Of a stretch of 64,000 nucleotides of DNA, positions 41,876 to 53,280 are shown piece after piece. A model generated the notes under the pieces. The model saw nothing but the letters and a program-made list of their open reading frames with translations, made no database searches and was not told the DNA's origin. Source of the stretch: Halomonas sp. McH1-25 (lineage in GTDB: Bacteria; Pseudomonadota; Gammaproteobacteria; Pseudomonadales; Halomonadaceae); the NCBI RefSeq assembly GCF_022348165.1, contig NZ_JAKRFI010000002.1, positions 1 through 64,000 on the forward strand, written 5' to 3'. The stretch's first letter is position 1. Every line of letters begins with the position of its first letter. Made by a program: the position numbers and the translations under genes.

Positions 41876-43021
41876 TCAGCGGCGTTCCTTCATCATCCGC
41901 ACGAAGCGATCGAACAGCGGCGACACGTCGCGCGGTCCCGGGCTCGCCTCGGGATGGCCCTGGAAGCTGAATGCCGGGCGATCGGTACGCTCGATGCCCT
42001 GCAGGGTGCCGTCGAACAGCGAGCGGTGCGTGGCGCGCAGCGTCGGCGGCAGGCTGGTCTCGTCGGCAGCGAAACCATGGTTCTGGCTGGTGATCATCAC
42101 GTAGCCGGTATCCAGATCCTGAACCGGGTGGTTGGCGCCATGGTGGCCGTGATTCATCTTCACCGTCTTGGCGCCGGAAGCCAGTGCCAGCAGCTGATGC
42201 CCCAGGCAGATGCCGAAGGTCGGTATATCGGTCTCGATGATTTCGCGGCTCGCCGCAATGGCGTAATCGCATGGCTCGGGATCGCCCGGGCCATTGGCCA
42301 GCAGCACGCCGTCGGGGTTCATCGCCAGCACCTCGCTGGCCGGGGTCTGCGCCGGCACCACGGTCAGACGGCAGCCACGCTCGGCCAGCATGCGCAGAAT
42401 GTTGTACTTGACGCCATAGTCGTAGACCACGACATGGTACGGACGCTCACCAGCGGCAGCATCGGCGTAGCCCGCCCCCAGCGCCCATTCGCCCTGGTTC
42501 CATTCATAGGCCTCCTTGCAGGAAACCTCCTTGGCCAGGTCCATGCCTTTGAGCCCTGGGAACTCGCGAGCCACGGCCAGCGCGCGCTCGACGGCATCGT
42601 CGCCCTCGGCCTCTGGGCCCGCCAGGATCGCACCGTTCTGGGCGCCCTTGTCGCGCAGGATGCGTGTCAGGCGGCGGGTATCGATGTCGGCGATGCCCAG
42701 AATGTTCTGGCTCTTCAGATAGGCGTCCAGCGTCTGCTCGCTGCGAAAACTGCTGGCCAGCAGCGGCAGGTCGCGGATCACCAAACCCGCCACGTAAATA
42801 CGGTCGGACTCGACGTCTTCGGCATTCACTCCGGTGTTGCCGATGTGCGGGTAGGTCAGAGTAACGATCTGTCGGGCATAGGAGGGATCGGTAAGGATTT
42901 CCTGATAACCGGTCATGGCCGTATTGAACACCACCTCACCGCTGGTCTGTCCATCGGCGCCGATGGCGCTGCCATGAAATACGCTGCCATCTTCCAAGGC
43001 CAGTATTGCGGGTCTGTTCAA
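41876..43021 (-). CDS. carA: Carbamoyl-phosphate synthase small subunit
   Basis: Glutamine amidotransferase subunit that supplies ammonia to CarB. It has 381 residues, with the class I glutaminase triad in [13 protein letters not shown] (Cys) and [10 protein letters not shown] (His, Glu context). The start is taken as TTG at 43021: GGAGG lies about 8 bases before it, and the length then equals E. coli CarA (382). The longer open frame would lack a ribosome-binding site. carB follows 55 bases downstream. Confidence 0.95.
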   Translation of the reverse strand: MNRPAILALEDGSVFHGSAIGADGQTSGEVVFNTAMTGYQEILTDPSYARQIVTLTYPHIGNTGVNAEDVESDRIYVAGLVIRDLPLLASSFRSEQTLDAYLKSQNILGIADIDTRRLTRILRDKGAQNGAILAGPEAEGDDAVERALAVAREFPGLKGMDLAKEVSCKEAYEWNQGEWALGAGYADAAAGERPYHVVVYDYGVKYNILRMLAERGCRLTVVPAQTPASEVLAMNPDGVLLANGPGDPEPCDYAIAASREIIETDIPTFGICLGHQLLALASGAKTVKMNHGHHGANHPVQDLDTGYVMITSQNHGFAADETSLPPTLRATHRSLFDGTLQGIERTDRPAFSFQGHPEASPGPRDVSPLFDRFVRMMKERR

Positions 43022-43143
43022 CGCAACGTCCTCCACTGCTTTCGTAAGACTGGATGCCGCCCGCCGTCGCTGGCGGCTGAAAAGGCCTTCTGTATGATGG
43101 ACCTGACGAAACGTCGGATTCGCCATACGCGCAGGTCGTAAAA

Positions 43144-43185
43144 AAGCGGGACGAAACCTGAAAAAAGACCGGTTTCATCCCGCTT
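43144..43185 (-). terminator. Terminator after dapB
   Basis: Stem of 15 positions with one mismatch (43144-43158 with 43171-43185) around an A-rich loop, followed on the minus strand by a run of T. It isolates dapB from carA, whose own promoter should lie in the 43022-43140 interval, where no clear box was assigned. Confidence 0.8.
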
Positions 43186-43271
43186 GTTGTTCTGCTCGGC
43201 ACACGAGGCCCTGCTGGCTTACCGAAGCCCGGCCAAATTGGCTGGAGTTTACAGGATTCAGCGCGGCGAGA

Positions 43272-44120
<849 letters not shown>

Positions 44121-44216
44121 TCAGGCAAGTATACCAATGCTGAACATGGGCGTCTGTCATGCAGACGCCACGCCGATGACGTAGGCTCGAAGGATAACGC
44201 GCACAAAGGAGTCATC

Positions 44217-45197
44217 ATGCGACGCCGGTCCCTGTTCCTTTTGCCGATCCTGCTCACGCTGTTGGCGGGTTGCGCGCGAGACACCCACCGCACCAGCCTG
44301 GTCACGCCCAACGTCGATACGCCGCCATCCGGCATCACCTGGTGCGGCACCCTCGAGCTGCCGGGCCGCTGGCAGGACGACACGCCAACGGGTGGCCTCT
44401 CTGACCTGGCCTGGGATGCCGACGAAGGCCTGCTCTACATGATATCGGACCGCGGCTGGCTGCATCGGGCCCGTCCAATCTTCAACGGCAAGGAGCTGAC
44501 CGGCCTGGAGCCACTCAAGACTTATGTGCTGCGCAACGCAGAAGGTCATGCCCTGACCGAGGCCGCCGCCGATGCCGAGTCGCTGATCGTGCAGCGGGGC
44601 GACAATGGCGTGCGTGGCGATTCCGTCCTGCTGATCGGCTTCGAGCGCGACCACCGATTGCAACGCTTTTATCCCAACGGCACGCCGGCAAGCCAGCCGC
44701 TCTACTTCCATGGACTGCGTGGCGCCGAGAACAACCGTGGCGCAGAGGCGCTTGGCAGGCACCCGAATCAAGGAGCGATCGTCGGCCTGGAAAGCGCCCC
44801 GTCCGGCATGCCCGAAAAGGCCACCCGCCTTTTCGCAGTGAATACCGGTCAGGAATGGACCTATCCGTTGGCGGATGCCACCGGCAGTGCTCTGACTGCG
44901 CTGGAAACCTACGACGGCGGCCTGTTGGCGCTGGAGCGCGCCTTCGCGCCTCCGGCCCCGCTGATCATCAGCCTGCGTTCCGTCCGGCTGAACGGCGACG
45001 GCACGGCCGCGGCACATACGCTCGTGCAGCTTTCCACCGGCGAGGGGTGGCGGCTGGATAACTTCGAGGGGCTGACGCGGCTTGGCGACAATCGCTACCT
45101 GATGGTCAGCGACGACAACTTCAGTCTGGTCCAGGAAACGCTGCTGAGCTGCTTCGAGCTACCGCCCTTCCTTGAAAACAAGAATAATCCGCATTAA
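44217..45197 (+). CDS. Phytase-like (esterase-like) lipoprotein
   Basis: A 326-residue secreted protein with a lipobox LLAGC (Cys19) after a short basic-hydrophobic signal. The rest looks like the phytase-like / esterase-like beta-propeller family (PF13449 type): GLSDLAWDADEGLLYMISDRG near residue 60 and WRLDNFEGLTRLGDNRYLMVSDDN near the C-terminus. Family members are mostly uncharacterised; phosphatase activity is possible but not shown. AAGGAG lies before the ATG at 44217. It is the first gene of the accessory block between dapB and dnaJ and is divergent from dapB. Confidence 0.75.
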   Translation: MRRRSLFLLPILLTLLAGCARDTHRTSLVTPNVDTPPSGITWCGTLELPGRWQDDTPTGGLSDLAWDADEGLLYMISDRGWLHRARPIFNGKELTGLEPLKTYVLRNAEGHALTEAAADAESLIVQRGDNGVRGDSVLLIGFERDHRLQRFYPNGTPASQPLYFHGLRGAENNRGAEALGRHPNQGAIVGLESAPSGMPEKATRLFAVNTGQEWTYPLADATGSALTALETYDGGLLALERAFAPPAPLIISLRSVRLNGDGTAAAHTLVQLSTGEGWRLDNFEGLTRLGDNRYLMVSDDNFSLVQETLLSCFELPPFLENKNNPH

Positions 45198-45246
45198 TAT
45201 CTTCGGCATTTCCCCTTGCCAGCCGGCGTGGCCCTGCAATGCCGTC

Positions 45247-45265
45247 AGAATGAGAATGCATTTGC
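45247..45265 (+). promoter_or_regulatory. Possible Fur box upstream of the ABC operon
   Basis: The sequence AGAATGAGAATGCATTTGC contains an AATGAGAAT half like those of Pseudomonas Fur boxes, with a weaker inverted half. It matches only about 11 of 19 positions of the classic consensus. Position (67 bases before the ABC operon start) and transporter type make iron control plausible. Confidence 0.35.
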
Positions 45266-45331
45266 AAGCCCAGGCTGGCCCGGCGTGCCCCTGGCCCTTC
45301 ACCTCGAGAATTACAGGCAGCATAAACGGAC

Positions 45332-46459
45332 ATGGCCCAAAAACTGTTCAGTATCGTCAGCGGCTCACTTCTCGCCCTGGTCTGCGCGGCCGCACCGGCC
45401 AAGGAACTCACCGTGACCGACATCGCTGGCCGGGAGGTGACCGTCGACGCCCCGGTGGATCGCATCATCCTTGGCGAGGGACGACAGATCTATCTTCTCA
45501 GCGTGCTCGAGCCGGAAAACCCCTTTGCGCGTGTCGTGGGCTGGCGCGAGGATTTCCCGCAAGCCGACCCCGACAACTATGCCCAGTATGCCGCCGAGTT
45601 TCCGCAGTTGAAGACGCTGCCCACGTTCGGTGGCTTCAAGGATGGCACGTTCGACGTGGAGCAGGCTGCAGCTCTCCAGCCAGACGTGGTCTTCATGAAC
45701 ATCGAAGCCAAGGCAGCCACCGAGGAAGCCAGCTATGACGACAAGCTGGCCAAGCTGGGGATTCCCATCGTCTATGTCGACTTCCGTGAGGATCCGCTCC
45801 AGCACACGATTCCCTCCATGCGCCTGATGGGCCAGCTTATGGGCGAGGAAGACAGGGCCGAGGCGTTCATCGACTTCTCCGAAGCTCAGATGAAGCGCGT
45901 CACGGACGTCATCGGTAGCGCAAACCCCGAACGCCCCGACGTGTTCGTCGACCGCGCGGGAGGTTACTCGGAAGATTGCTGCATGAGCTTCGGCGACGGC
46001 AATTTCGGCGAGTACGTCGAACTCGCCGGTGGCAACAACATTGCTGCCGATATCATTCCCGCCACGTTCGGCACGTTGAACCCCGAGCAGATCATCGCGG
46101 CCAACCCCGACCATGTCGTGGTGACCGGTGGCAGTTGGGATGCCTATGTGCCTGGCGGTGCCTGGGTAGGTGTCGGTCCGGGAGCCGATCCGGAGGCAGC
46201 CCGCGCCAAACTCGAGGCATTGACGGAGCGCACCGCCATGACGGGTATCAAGGCCGTCGAGAACAACGATTTCCACGCCATCTGGCACCAGTTCTACAAC
46301 AGCCCCTACTATTTCGTGGCTGTCCAGCAACTGGCCAAGTGGTTCCATCCCGAACTCTTCCGTGACCTCGACCCCGAGGCCACGATGCAGGAATTGCACG
46401 AGCGGTTCCTGCCCGTCGACTACCGGCCCGGCTACTGGGTCTCGCTCGATGAGCAGTGA
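45332..46459 (+). CDS. Iron-complex-type ABC transporter, periplasmic binding protein
   Basis: Periplasmic substrate-binding protein of the FepB/BtuF/FhuD class (375 residues). A signal peptide (about 1-22, cleavage near APAKE) is followed by TVTDIAGREVTVDAPVDRII, the usual beginning of this class, and two lobes joined by a long helix. The ligand (a ferric siderophore, haem or cobalamin) cannot be told from sequence; no siderophore synthesis or TonB receptor gene is nearby. The stop overlaps the permease start by 11 bases. Confidence 0.82.
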   Translation: MAQKLFSIVSGSLLALVCAAAPAKELTVTDIAGREVTVDAPVDRIILGEGRQIYLLSVLEPENPFARVVGWREDFPQADPDNYAQYAAEFPQLKTLPTFGGFKDGTFDVEQAAALQPDVVFMNIEAKAATEEASYDDKLAKLGIPIVYVDFREDPLQHTIPSMRLMGQLMGEEDRAEAFIDFSEAQMKRVTDVIGSANPERPDVFVDRAGGYSEDCCMSFGDGNFGEYVELAGGNNIAADIIPATFGTLNPEQIIAANPDHVVVTGGSWDAYVPGGAWVGVGPGADPEAARAKLEALTERTAMTGIKAVENNDFHAIWHQFYNSPYYFVAVQQLAKWFHPELFRDLDPEATMQELHERFLPVDYRPGYWVSLDEQ

Positions 46460-47519
46460 GGCTTCTGTACAAACCGGCCTGCCCGGGGGACGCGCCTACT
46501 ACCGCGCCCTCGTCCTGCGACGCCAGCTGATTCTTGCCGGCCTGACGCTGGCGCTTTTCCTGAGCCTGTGCACCGACCTGGCGCTAGGCCCTGCCCGGTA
46601 TGGCCTCGAAGAGGTCGTAACCGCGCTCTTCATGCCCGGATCCGTCAGCGAGCAGGTCCGCGTCATTCTCTGGGACATCCGTATGCCCGTGGCGCTGATG
46701 GCGCTCGTGGTCGGTGCCAGCCTGTCGATCGCCGGCGCACAGATGCAGACCATCCTCAGCAACCCGCTGGCCAGCCCCTTCACACTGGGCATCTCAGCAG
46801 GCGCCAGCTTCGGCGCCGCGCTGGGACTGGCATTCGGTGTAGCCTTCGTGCCTGCCTTCGTCGATTACGTGATTCCCATCAATGCGTTCCTGATGGCCAT
46901 GCTGACGTCGCTGTTCATCTACGCACTGAGCCTCAGGCGTGGGGTGACCATCGAAACGATCGTGCTGCTGGGGATCGCCATGGTCTTCATCTTCAACGCG
47001 CTGATGGGACTGATCCAGTTCTTCGCCAGCCAGCAGGCCGTGGCGGCCGTAGTCTTCTGGACCATGGGCAGCCTGACCAAGGCAACCTGGCCCAAATTCT
47101 GGGTCACGTTCGGCATCCTGCTGGCCGTGACTCCGCTGTTGGTGCGTCATGGCTGGGCGCTGACCGCCATGCGCCTGGGCGACACCAAGGCGGCCTCCAT
47201 GGGCGTCAATCCACGCAGGATACGCCTCGAAGTCCTGGCGCTCGTGTCGCTTCTCGCCGCCATCGCCGTGGCCTTCGTGGGCACTATCGGGTTCATCGGC
47301 CTGGTCGGGCCGCATATCGCGCGTCTCCTGCTCGGGGAAGACCAGCGCTTCTTCCTGCCCGGCTCGGCGATCTGCGGGGCGCTTCTGCTGTCCATCGGGT
47401 CGGTCCTGTCGAAGGTCATCATTCCCGGCACGGTCATCCCAATCGGAATCATCACCTCGCTCGTGGGAATACCCTTTTTCCTTTTCCTCGTCCTCAGCCA
47501 CCGGAAGTCCGCATGGTAA
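46449..47519 (+). CDS. FecCD-family ABC transporter permease
   Basis: Inner-membrane permease of 356 residues with about ten predicted helices and the FecCD landmarks GASLSIAGAQMQTILSNPLA, TLGISAGASFGAA and GFIGLVGPHIARLL. It probably forms a homodimer, as only one permease gene is present. The ATG at 46449 lies inside the end of the binding-protein gene without a strong Shine-Dalgarno, which suggests coupled translation; it also overlaps the ATPase start. Confidence 0.9.
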   Translation: MSSEASVQTGLPGGRAYYRALVLRRQLILAGLTLALFLSLCTDLALGPARYGLEEVVTALFMPGSVSEQVRVILWDIRMPVALMALVVGASLSIAGAQMQTILSNPLASPFTLGISAGASFGAALGLAFGVAFVPAFVDYVIPINAFLMAMLTSLFIYALSLRRGVTIETIVLLGIAMVFIFNALMGLIQFFASQQAVAAVVFWTMGSLTKATWPKFWVTFGILLAVTPLLVRHGWALTAMRLGDTKAASMGVNPRRIRLEVLALVSLLAAIAVAFVGTIGFIGLVGPHIARLLLGEDQRFFLPGSAICGALLLSIGSVLSKVIIPGTVIPIGIITSLVGIPFFLFLVLSHRKSAW

Positions 47520-48262
47520 CGCTTCAGCTCGACCGCTTATCGGCGAGTTACGGTCGCCAGGAAATACTCTCCGACGTTTCCACGCCCGAATTCCAGGGCG
47601 GTCAGGTCGTGGCGCTGCTGGGCCCCAACGCCGCCGGCAAGTCGACACTGTTCCGACGCATCTTCGGCATGCTCAAGGGCAATGGCGACGTCAGGATCAC
47701 CGGGGCACGCACGCCGAATCCGGTGGCCTACATGCCGCAGGACACCGGCGCCAGCGCCGTGCTCAGTGTCTACGAGGCGGTACTGCTGGCGCGCATGCAG
47801 GGGCGCGGGATGAAAGTGCAGAGCGAGGACCTGGCCCATGTCGACCGGGCCCTCGATGAGTTGGGAATCGCCGCCCTCGGCGAACGCGACATCGGCAACC
47901 TCAGTGGCGGGCAACGGCAGTTGTTGAGTGCTGCACAGGCATTGGTTCAAGAACCCGAGATCCTGTTGCTCGATGAACCCACGTCCGCACTCGACCTCAA
48001 TCGTCAGCTCGGTCTGCTGACGATCCTGCGCCGCCTGGCCGAAGAGCGGCAGATGCTGATCATGGCCGCACTGCACGATCTTGGCCACGCACTGCGCTTC
48101 ACCGATCAGGCCATGGTCCTCGAGCGCGGCCGACTCATCGCCTGCGGACCCACCGACCAGGTGGTGACGCCCGAGCTCCTGCGGCGCGTCTATCAGGTCG
48201 AGGCGCGTATCGAACCTTGCTCGCGCGGCCTGCCCCAGCTCATTGTCGAAGGGGCCATCTGA
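47513..48262 (+). CDS. Iron-complex-type ABC transporter ATP-binding protein
   Basis: Cytoplasmic ATPase of 249 residues that powers the FecCD permease. Walker A is GPNAAGKST, the Q-loop region follows, the signature is NLSGGQRQ, Walker B is ILLLDEPTSALD and the H-loop is AALHDLGHAL. The start overlaps the permease stop (ATGGTAA). The 3' end overlaps the convergent EamA gene by 23 bases. Confidence 0.93.
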   Translation: MVTLQLDRLSASYGRQEILSDVSTPEFQGGQVVALLGPNAAGKSTLFRRIFGMLKGNGDVRITGARTPNPVAYMPQDTGASAVLSVYEAVLLARMQGRGMKVQSEDLAHVDRALDELGIAALGERDIGNLSGGQRQLLSAAQALVQEPEILLLDEPTSALDLNRQLGLLTILRRLAEERQMLIMAALHDLGHALRFTDQAMVLERGRLIACGPTDQVVTPELLRRVYQVEARIEPCSRGLPQLIVEGAI

Positions 48263-49139
48263 GGCGACGCCCCTCCAACGCCGCCAGGCCCACCCCGCCG
48301 AGCACCAGGGGCAGCGCCACCAGGAAACCGCTGGACGGCGCCAACCCAAAGATCAGCAGGTCGGCCAGCACCGGCCAGACCAGCGCCACGTACTCGAAGG
48401 GCGCCAGGCGTGAAACCTCGGCGTAGCGCAGCGCCAGCGTCATGCAGATATGCGCGGCCCCGCCGAACAGACCTGCCAGTACCAGCAGCCCCAGCGTCTC
48501 GCCGGACACGGCCACCCAGCCCAGCGGTAGAGAGGCCAGTCCGGCCAGTGCCGTGACCAGCACGAAGTAGAAGGCGATGGAGGCGGCCGTCTCGGTGCGT
48601 GAGATGCGCCGTACCGTCACCAGCGCCCCCGCTGTCAGAAGCGCGGCCAGCACGCCCAACCCATAGCCCAGCACGCGTCCCTGATCCTGATTGCCGCTCA
48701 GGTCCGGCGCCACCAAGGCCACTACGCCCGCCAGCACCAGGGCGAACGCTGCTGCCCGATGCCGGGTAAAGCGCTCGCCAAGCAGCACCACGCCACCCAC
48801 GGCCATGGCTACCGGTGACAACTGTGCCAGCAGCGTCGCCTCGGCCACCGGCAGCCGCGCAACTGCAGCGAAGGAGGCAAACATCGCCGCCGCGCCCAGC
48901 CCCGAGCGCACCAGATGGCCCAGCGGCCGACGCGTGGCCAGAGCCCGGGGAAACTCCCGCCGCCAGGTCATGAAGATCACGATGGGCAGCAGCGCAAAGG
49001 CCGAGCGGAAGAACACGGTCTGCCCCAGCGGCACCTCCATGCTCACGGCCTTCACGCACACCATCATGCCAGTGAACAGCACACCGGATAGGAGCCTGAG
49101 CAGGATGCCGGCCAGCGGTTTATCAGTATTTCCTTCCAT
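48240..49139 (-). CDS. EamA/DMT family transporter
   Basis: Drug/metabolite-transporter-superfamily exporter of 299 residues with ten hydrophobic helices in two EamA repeats (about 12-140 and 155-285). PVAEATLLAQLSPVAMAVGGVVLLGE near the middle of the first repeat is typical. The substrate is unknown; members export amino acids, nucleotides or metabolites. The ATG at 49139 follows a GGAGCGGTAGGGGG stretch. It converges with the ABC operon and lies between dnaJ and that operon. Confidence 0.85.
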   Translation of the reverse strand: MEGNTDKPLAGILLRLLSGVLFTGMMVCVKAVSMEVPLGQTVFFRSAFALLPIVIFMTWRREFPRALATRRPLGHLVRSGLGAAAMFASFAAVARLPVAEATLLAQLSPVAMAVGGVVLLGERFTRHRAAAFALVLAGVVALVAPDLSGNQDQGRVLGYGLGVLAALLTAGALVTVRRISRTETAASIAFYFVLVTALAGLASLPLGWVAVSGETLGLLVLAGLFGGAAHICMTLALRYAEVSRLAPFEYVALVWPVLADLLIFGLAPSSGFLVALPLVLGGVGLAALEGRRLRWPLRQ

Positions 49140-49234
49140 GCCCCCTACCGCTCCTCTTCCGTCATGCGCCCATCGAGCTGAAGCACGATGCCGGCACAGA
49201 GCCAATTGTCTCGTTTCTTCGGCTCACACATGCG

Positions 49235-49260
49235 AAACCCCCGACATACGCCGGGGGTTT
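49235..49260. terminator. Terminator after dnaJ
   Basis: A 9-bp stem (49235-49243 with 49252-49260) with an 8-base loop, flanked by A and T runs. It ends the dnaJ transcript and separates the heat-shock genes from the EamA gene. Confidence 0.75.
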
Positions 49261-49300
49261 TCGTTGCCTATCACGTCGAGTGACACATCGTACCCCAAGG

Positions 49301-50449
49301 TCAGGGCTTCATGTCCTCGAAGAATTTCTTCACGCCGTCGAACCAGCCGTCTTTCTTGGGCGAGTGGGTATTGCCGTTGCCCAGGCTGTCCTGAAACTGG
49401 CGAAGCAGATCCTTCTGGTGCTCGGTCAGGTTGACCGGGGTTTCCAGCACCACCTTGCAGATCAGATCGCCAGGCGGACCACCGCGTACCGGCTTGACGC
49501 CCTTGCCACGCAGGCGGAACAGCTTGCCGGTCTGGGTCTCGGGTGGAATCTTCAATTTCACCCGGCCTTCCAGTGTCGGCACCTCCAGCTCACCGCCGAG
49601 CGCAGCATCGACGAAGTTGATCGGCACTTCGCAATGCAGGTGACGGCCGTCACGCTCGAAGATCGGATGCGACTTGATCGCCACCTGAACGTAGAGATCG
49701 CCCGGCGGACCGCCGTTGGCGCCCGCCTCGCCCTCGTTATTGAGACGAATGCGATCGCCGGTATCGACCCCCGCAGGGATCTTCACCGACAGGGTCCGGG
49801 TCTCACGTACACGACCCTCGCCATGACATTCGCGGCACGGCACCTTGATGACTTCGCCGCGCCCGTGGCAGGTCGGGCAGGTCTGCTGCACGGCGAAAAA
49901 GCCCTGCTGCATACGCACCTGGCCCATACCGTGACAGGTCGGGCAAGTCTCCTTGCTGGAGCCGGGCTCGGCGCCATTACCGTCACAATGACCGCACTCC
50001 ACATGGCGCGGCACACGAATATCGACGGTGGTGCCGGCCACCGCGTCCTCGAGATCGAGCTCGAGATTGTAGCGCATGTCGGCGCCACGCTGCGGCGCAT
50101 TGGGGTTGCGTCGGGCACCGCCGCCGCCACCGAAAATATCGCCGAAGACATCGCCGAAGATGTCGCTGAAGCCACCGGCTCCGGCCCCACCGAAACCGCC
50201 ACCGCCAAAGCCACCGGCCTGGCCGTCGACCCCGGCATGGCCGAACTGGTCGTAGGCTGCCCGCTTCTCGCTGTCGGTGAGGACTTCATACGCCTCGGAG
50301 ACCTCGCGGAACTTCTCCGCGGCGGTGTCGTCGTCCGGGTTGCGGTCCGGATGGTACTTCTGGGCCAAGCGCCGGTAGGCTTTCTTGATCTCTTTCTGAT
50401 CGGCGCTGCGCTCGACGCCCAGCACCTCGTAATAGTCACGCTTGGACAT
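49301..50449 (-). CDS. dnaJ: Chaperone DnaJ
   Basis: Hsp40 co-chaperone of DnaK. The 382-residue protein has the J domain with HPD (residues 33-35), a Gly/Phe-rich linker (about 75-110), a zinc-binding region with four CxxCxGxG-type repeats (about 145-215) and the C-terminal substrate domain. It is 90 bases downstream of dnaK and shows no clear promoter of its own. The usual next gene, dapB, is displaced. Confidence 0.97.
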   Translation of the reverse strand: MSKRDYYEVLGVERSADQKEIKKAYRRLAQKYHPDRNPDDDTAAEKFREVSEAYEVLTDSEKRAAYDQFGHAGVDGQAGGFGGGGFGGAGAGGFSDIFGDVFGDIFGGGGGARRNPNAPQRGADMRYNLELDLEDAVAGTTVDIRVPRHVECGHCDGNGAEPGSSKETCPTCHGMGQVRMQQGFFAVQQTCPTCHGRGEVIKVPCRECHGEGRVRETRTLSVKIPAGVDTGDRIRLNNEGEAGANGGPPGDLYVQVAIKSHPIFERDGRHLHCEVPINFVDAALGGELEVPTLEGRVKLKIPPETQTGKLFRLRGKGVKPVRGGPPGDLICKVVLETPVNLTEHQKDLLRQFQDSLGNGNTHSPKKDGWFDGVKKFFEDMKP

Positions 50450-50539
50450 GGATCTGTCCGCCTCCGTGTCGGGTCCACGGAAACAGCAACGCGGGAGTCG
50501 TTTGCCCCCGCGCCGCCGTTACCGTGTCAGACGTTGTGG

Positions 50540-52462
50540 TTACTGCTTTTTCTGGTCGTCGTTGACTTCTTCGTACTCGGCGTCGACCACATCGTCTTCC
50601 TGCTTGGCGCCGCCGGCCTGGGCACCGCCCTGAGCGGCCTCGGACTGCTCGGCATAAAGCTTCTGCGCCAGGCTACCAGAGGCTTCGGTCAGAGCGTCCA
50701 GCTTGGCCTGGATGGCCTCCTGGTCGTCGCCCTTGAGCGCTTCCTCGAGTTCCTTGATCGCGTTCTCGATCTTTTCCTTCTCATCGGCACTTGCCTTGTC
50801 GCCCGCCTCGTCGAGCGTCTTGCGCGCGGCGTGGATCATGCCGTCGGCCTGGTTGCGCAGTTGAACCAGTTCCTCGAACTTCTGATCCTCGGCAGCATGC
50901 GCCTCGGCGTCACGGACCATTTGATCGATTTCCTCGTCGGTCAGACCGCTGGAGGCCTTGATGACGATCGACTGCTCCTTGCCGGTGGCCTTGTCCTTGG
51001 CGGACACGTTGAGGATACCGTTGGCGTCGAGGTCGAACGCCACCTCGATCTGCGGTACGCCACGCGGTGCCGGCGGGATATCGGCCAGATCGAAGCGTCC
51101 CAGCGACTTGTTCTGGCTGGACTGCTTGCGCTCGCCCTGCAGCACGTGGATGGTCACCGCCGTCTGGTTGTCATCCGCGGTCGAGAAGGTCTGGGTCTTC
51201 TTGGTCGGGATGGTGGTGTTCTTCTCGATCAGCGGGGTCATCACGCCACCCAGCGTCTCGATACCCAGCGTCAGCGGAGTCACGTCGAGCAGCAGCACGT
51301 CCTTGACGTCGCCGCCCAGCACGCCGCCCTGGATTGCCGCACCGATGGCCACGGCTTCGTCCGGGTTGACGTCCTTGCGGGCGTCCTTGCCGAAGAACTC
51401 GGCGACCTTGGACTGCACCAGCGGCATGCGGGTCTGACCACCGACCAGGATGACGTCGTCGATCTCGGCGTTGGAGAGACCGGCGTCAGCCAGGGCGGTT
51501 TTGCACGGACCCAGCGACTGCTTGACCAGATCCTCGACCAGCGACTCGAGCTTGGCACGCGTGATCTTGACGTTCAGGTGCTTGGGACCGGTGTTGTCGG
51601 CCGTGATGTACGGCAGATTCACTTCGGTCTGCTGCGCGCTGGACAGCTCGATCTTGGCCTTCTCGGCAGCTTCCTTGAGACGCTGCATGGCCAGGTTGTC
51701 GCCGGACAGGTCAATACCGCTGTCGGCCTTGAACTGGTCGACCAGGTAGTTGATCAGCTTGAGGTCGAAGTCTTCACCGCCCAGGAAGGTGTCGCCATTG
51801 GTGGCCAGCACCTCGAACTGGGTCTCGCCGTCGACGTCGGCCACTTCGATGATCGAGATATCGAAGGTACCGCCACCCAGGTCGTACACGGCAATGGTCT
51901 TGTCGCCGCGAGCCTTGTCCATGCCGTAGGCCAGCGCAGCCGCGGTCGGCTCGTTGATGATGCGCTTGACCTCGAGGCCGGCGATACGACCGGCGTCCTT
52001 GGTGGCCTGACGCTGCGAGTCGTTGAAGTAGGCCGGTACGGTGATGACCGCTTCGGTGACGGTCTCACCCAAGTAGTCTTCCGCGGTCTTCTTCATCTTC
52101 TTGAGCACTTCGGCGCTGACCTGCGGCGGAGCCAGTTTCTTGCCCTTCACCTCGACCCAGGCGTCGCCGTTGTCGGCTTCCGCGATCTTGTAGGGCACCA
52201 TCTTGATGTCCTTCTGCACCACGTCGTCCTTGAAGCGACGACCGATCAGGCGCTTGATCGCGTACAGAGTGTTGGTCGGGTTGGTTACCGCCTGGCGCTT
52301 GGCCGCCTGGCCGACCAGCGTCTCGCCGTCGTCGGTATAGGCGATGATCGACGGCGTGGTGCGCGCGCCTTCGGCGTTCTCGATGACTTTCGGCTTGTCG
52401 CCGTCGAGCACGGCAACACAGGAGTTGGTTGTCCCCAGGTCAATACCGATGATGCGTCCCAT
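50540..52462 (-). CDS. dnaK: Chaperone DnaK
   Basis: Hsp70 chaperone. From the ATG at 52462 it has 640 residues: the actin-like ATPase domain ([13 protein letters not shown] at the N-terminus, [11 protein letters not shown] near residue 195), the linker, the beta-sandwich substrate domain and a helical lid ending in an acidic tail with [26 protein letters not shown] sequence precedes the ATG. A sigma-32 promoter lies upstream. Confidence 0.98.
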   Translation of the reverse strand: MGRIIGIDLGTTNSCVAVLDGDKPKVIENAEGARTTPSIIAYTDDGETLVGQAAKRQAVTNPTNTLYAIKRLIGRRFKDDVVQKDIKMVPYKIAEADNGDAWVEVKGKKLAPPQVSAEVLKKMKKTAEDYLGETVTEAVITVPAYFNDSQRQATKDAGRIAGLEVKRIINEPTAAALAYGMDKARGDKTIAVYDLGGGTFDISIIEVADVDGETQFEVLATNGDTFLGGEDFDLKLINYLVDQFKADSGIDLSGDNLAMQRLKEAAEKAKIELSSAQQTEVNLPYITADNTGPKHLNVKITRAKLESLVEDLVKQSLGPCKTALADAGLSNAEIDDVILVGGQTRMPLVQSKVAEFFGKDARKDVNPDEAVAIGAAIQGGVLGGDVKDVLLLDVTPLTLGIETLGGVMTPLIEKNTTIPTKKTQTFSTADDNQTAVTIHVLQGERKQSSQNKSLGRFDLADIPPAPRGVPQIEVAFDLDANGILNVSAKDKATGKEQSIVIKASSGLTDEEIDQMVRDAEAHAAEDQKFEELVQLRNQADGMIHAARKTLDEAGDKASADEKEKIENAIKELEEALKGDDQEAIQAKLDALTEASGSLAQKLYAEQSEAAQGGAQAGGAKQEDDVVDAEYEEVNDDQKKQ

Positions 52463-52523
52463 AATCACCTCGAAGATTCGTTGCTTGCCTGTTCAGTGCG
52501 ACTTTCGCCGCGTCTTTGTCGTC

Positions 52524-52554
52524 TATGTGGGGACTCGGCCGAACCTTTCAAGGG
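52524..52554 (-). promoter_or_regulatory. Sigma-32 heat-shock promoter of dnaK
   Basis: On the minus strand CCCTTGAAAG (52545-52554) is followed, 12 bases on, by CCCCACATA (52524-52532). This is close to the CTTGAAA-N12/14-CCCCATNTA consensus. It is placed about 60 bases before the dnaK start. Confidence 0.75.
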
Positions 52555-52581
52555 CTGAAGGGCCGCTCCCCTGACAATTGA

Positions 52582-53223
52582 CTATTTCGCTGCCTGACTG
52601 ACCACCACCATGGCCGGACGAACGAGACGGCCATTGAGCAGGTAACCTTTTTGCATCACATCCATAACGGTGTTGGGCTCCAGATCGGGATTGGGCACCA
52701 TGGCCATGGCTTCGTGATACTGCGGATCGAACGGTTCGCCCTGCGGTTCGACGGACTCGACGCCAAACTTGGCCAGGGTGTCGAGCTGCAGTTTCAATGT
52801 CATCGACACCCCTTCACGGTGCGCCTCGCTGGCATCTTCGCCCATCGACTCGAGCGCCTTTTCCAGGCTGTCGACCACGGGCAGCAACTCCTTGACGAAC
52901 TTCTCGAGGGCGAACTTGCGCGCCTTCTCCACGTCCTGCTCGGCGCGGCGGCGCACGTTCTGGGCCTCGGCAGCCGTGCGCAACGCCTGGTCCTTGGCTT
53001 CACTGAGCGCCTGCTCGAGTTCGTCGACCTTGGCTGCCAGTATCTCGGCTTCAGGATCGGCAGGCGTATCGGCGCCACCCACATCCTCATCGGCCACGGC
53101 CTGTTCGTCGGTATCGGCACTGGCCTCGTCGAGTTGGCCTTCAAGGGGCTCGGCTTGGGGCTCGGCGTCGTGTTCGCTGCGCTCGAGCTCCTCGTCCATA
53201 CGCGTCTGTGGATCTTTGGCCAT
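52582..53223 (-). CDS. grpE: Nucleotide exchange factor GrpE
   Basis: Exchanges ADP on DnaK. The 213-residue protein has an acidic, low-complexity N-terminus (about 1-65), a long coiled-coil helix ([26 protein letters not shown] region) and a C-terminal beta domain ending [19 protein letters not shown] precedes the ATG at 53223. It is the first of grpE-dnaK-dnaJ and is divergent from recN. Confidence 0.96.
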   Translation of the reverse strand: MAKDPQTRMDEELERSEHDAEPQAEPLEGQLDEASADTDEQAVADEDVGGADTPADPEAEILAAKVDELEQALSEAKDQALRTAAEAQNVRRRAEQDVEKARKFALEKFVKELLPVVDSLEKALESMGEDASEAHREGVSMTLKLQLDTLAKFGVESVEPQGEPFDPQYHEAMAMVPNPDLEPNTVMDVMQKGYLLNGRLVRPAMVVVSQAAK

Positions 53224-53280
53224 GTCGCTCTCCTGAAACGTCAAACGGCCCGCAGGCCGCGTTGATTGGCGGTTTGCCCC

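Noticed and set aside
46568-47512. A long N-terminal extension of the ABC ATPase frame through the permease gene
   Set aside because: It runs out of frame through the FecCD gene; homology to ABC ATPases starts only at 47513, where a start codon overlaps the permease stop.
49280-52558. A 1092-codon plus-strand open frame opposite dnaJ-dnaK
   Set aside because: It is antisense to two highly conserved genes and results from codon bias; it has no domain or ribosome-binding site.
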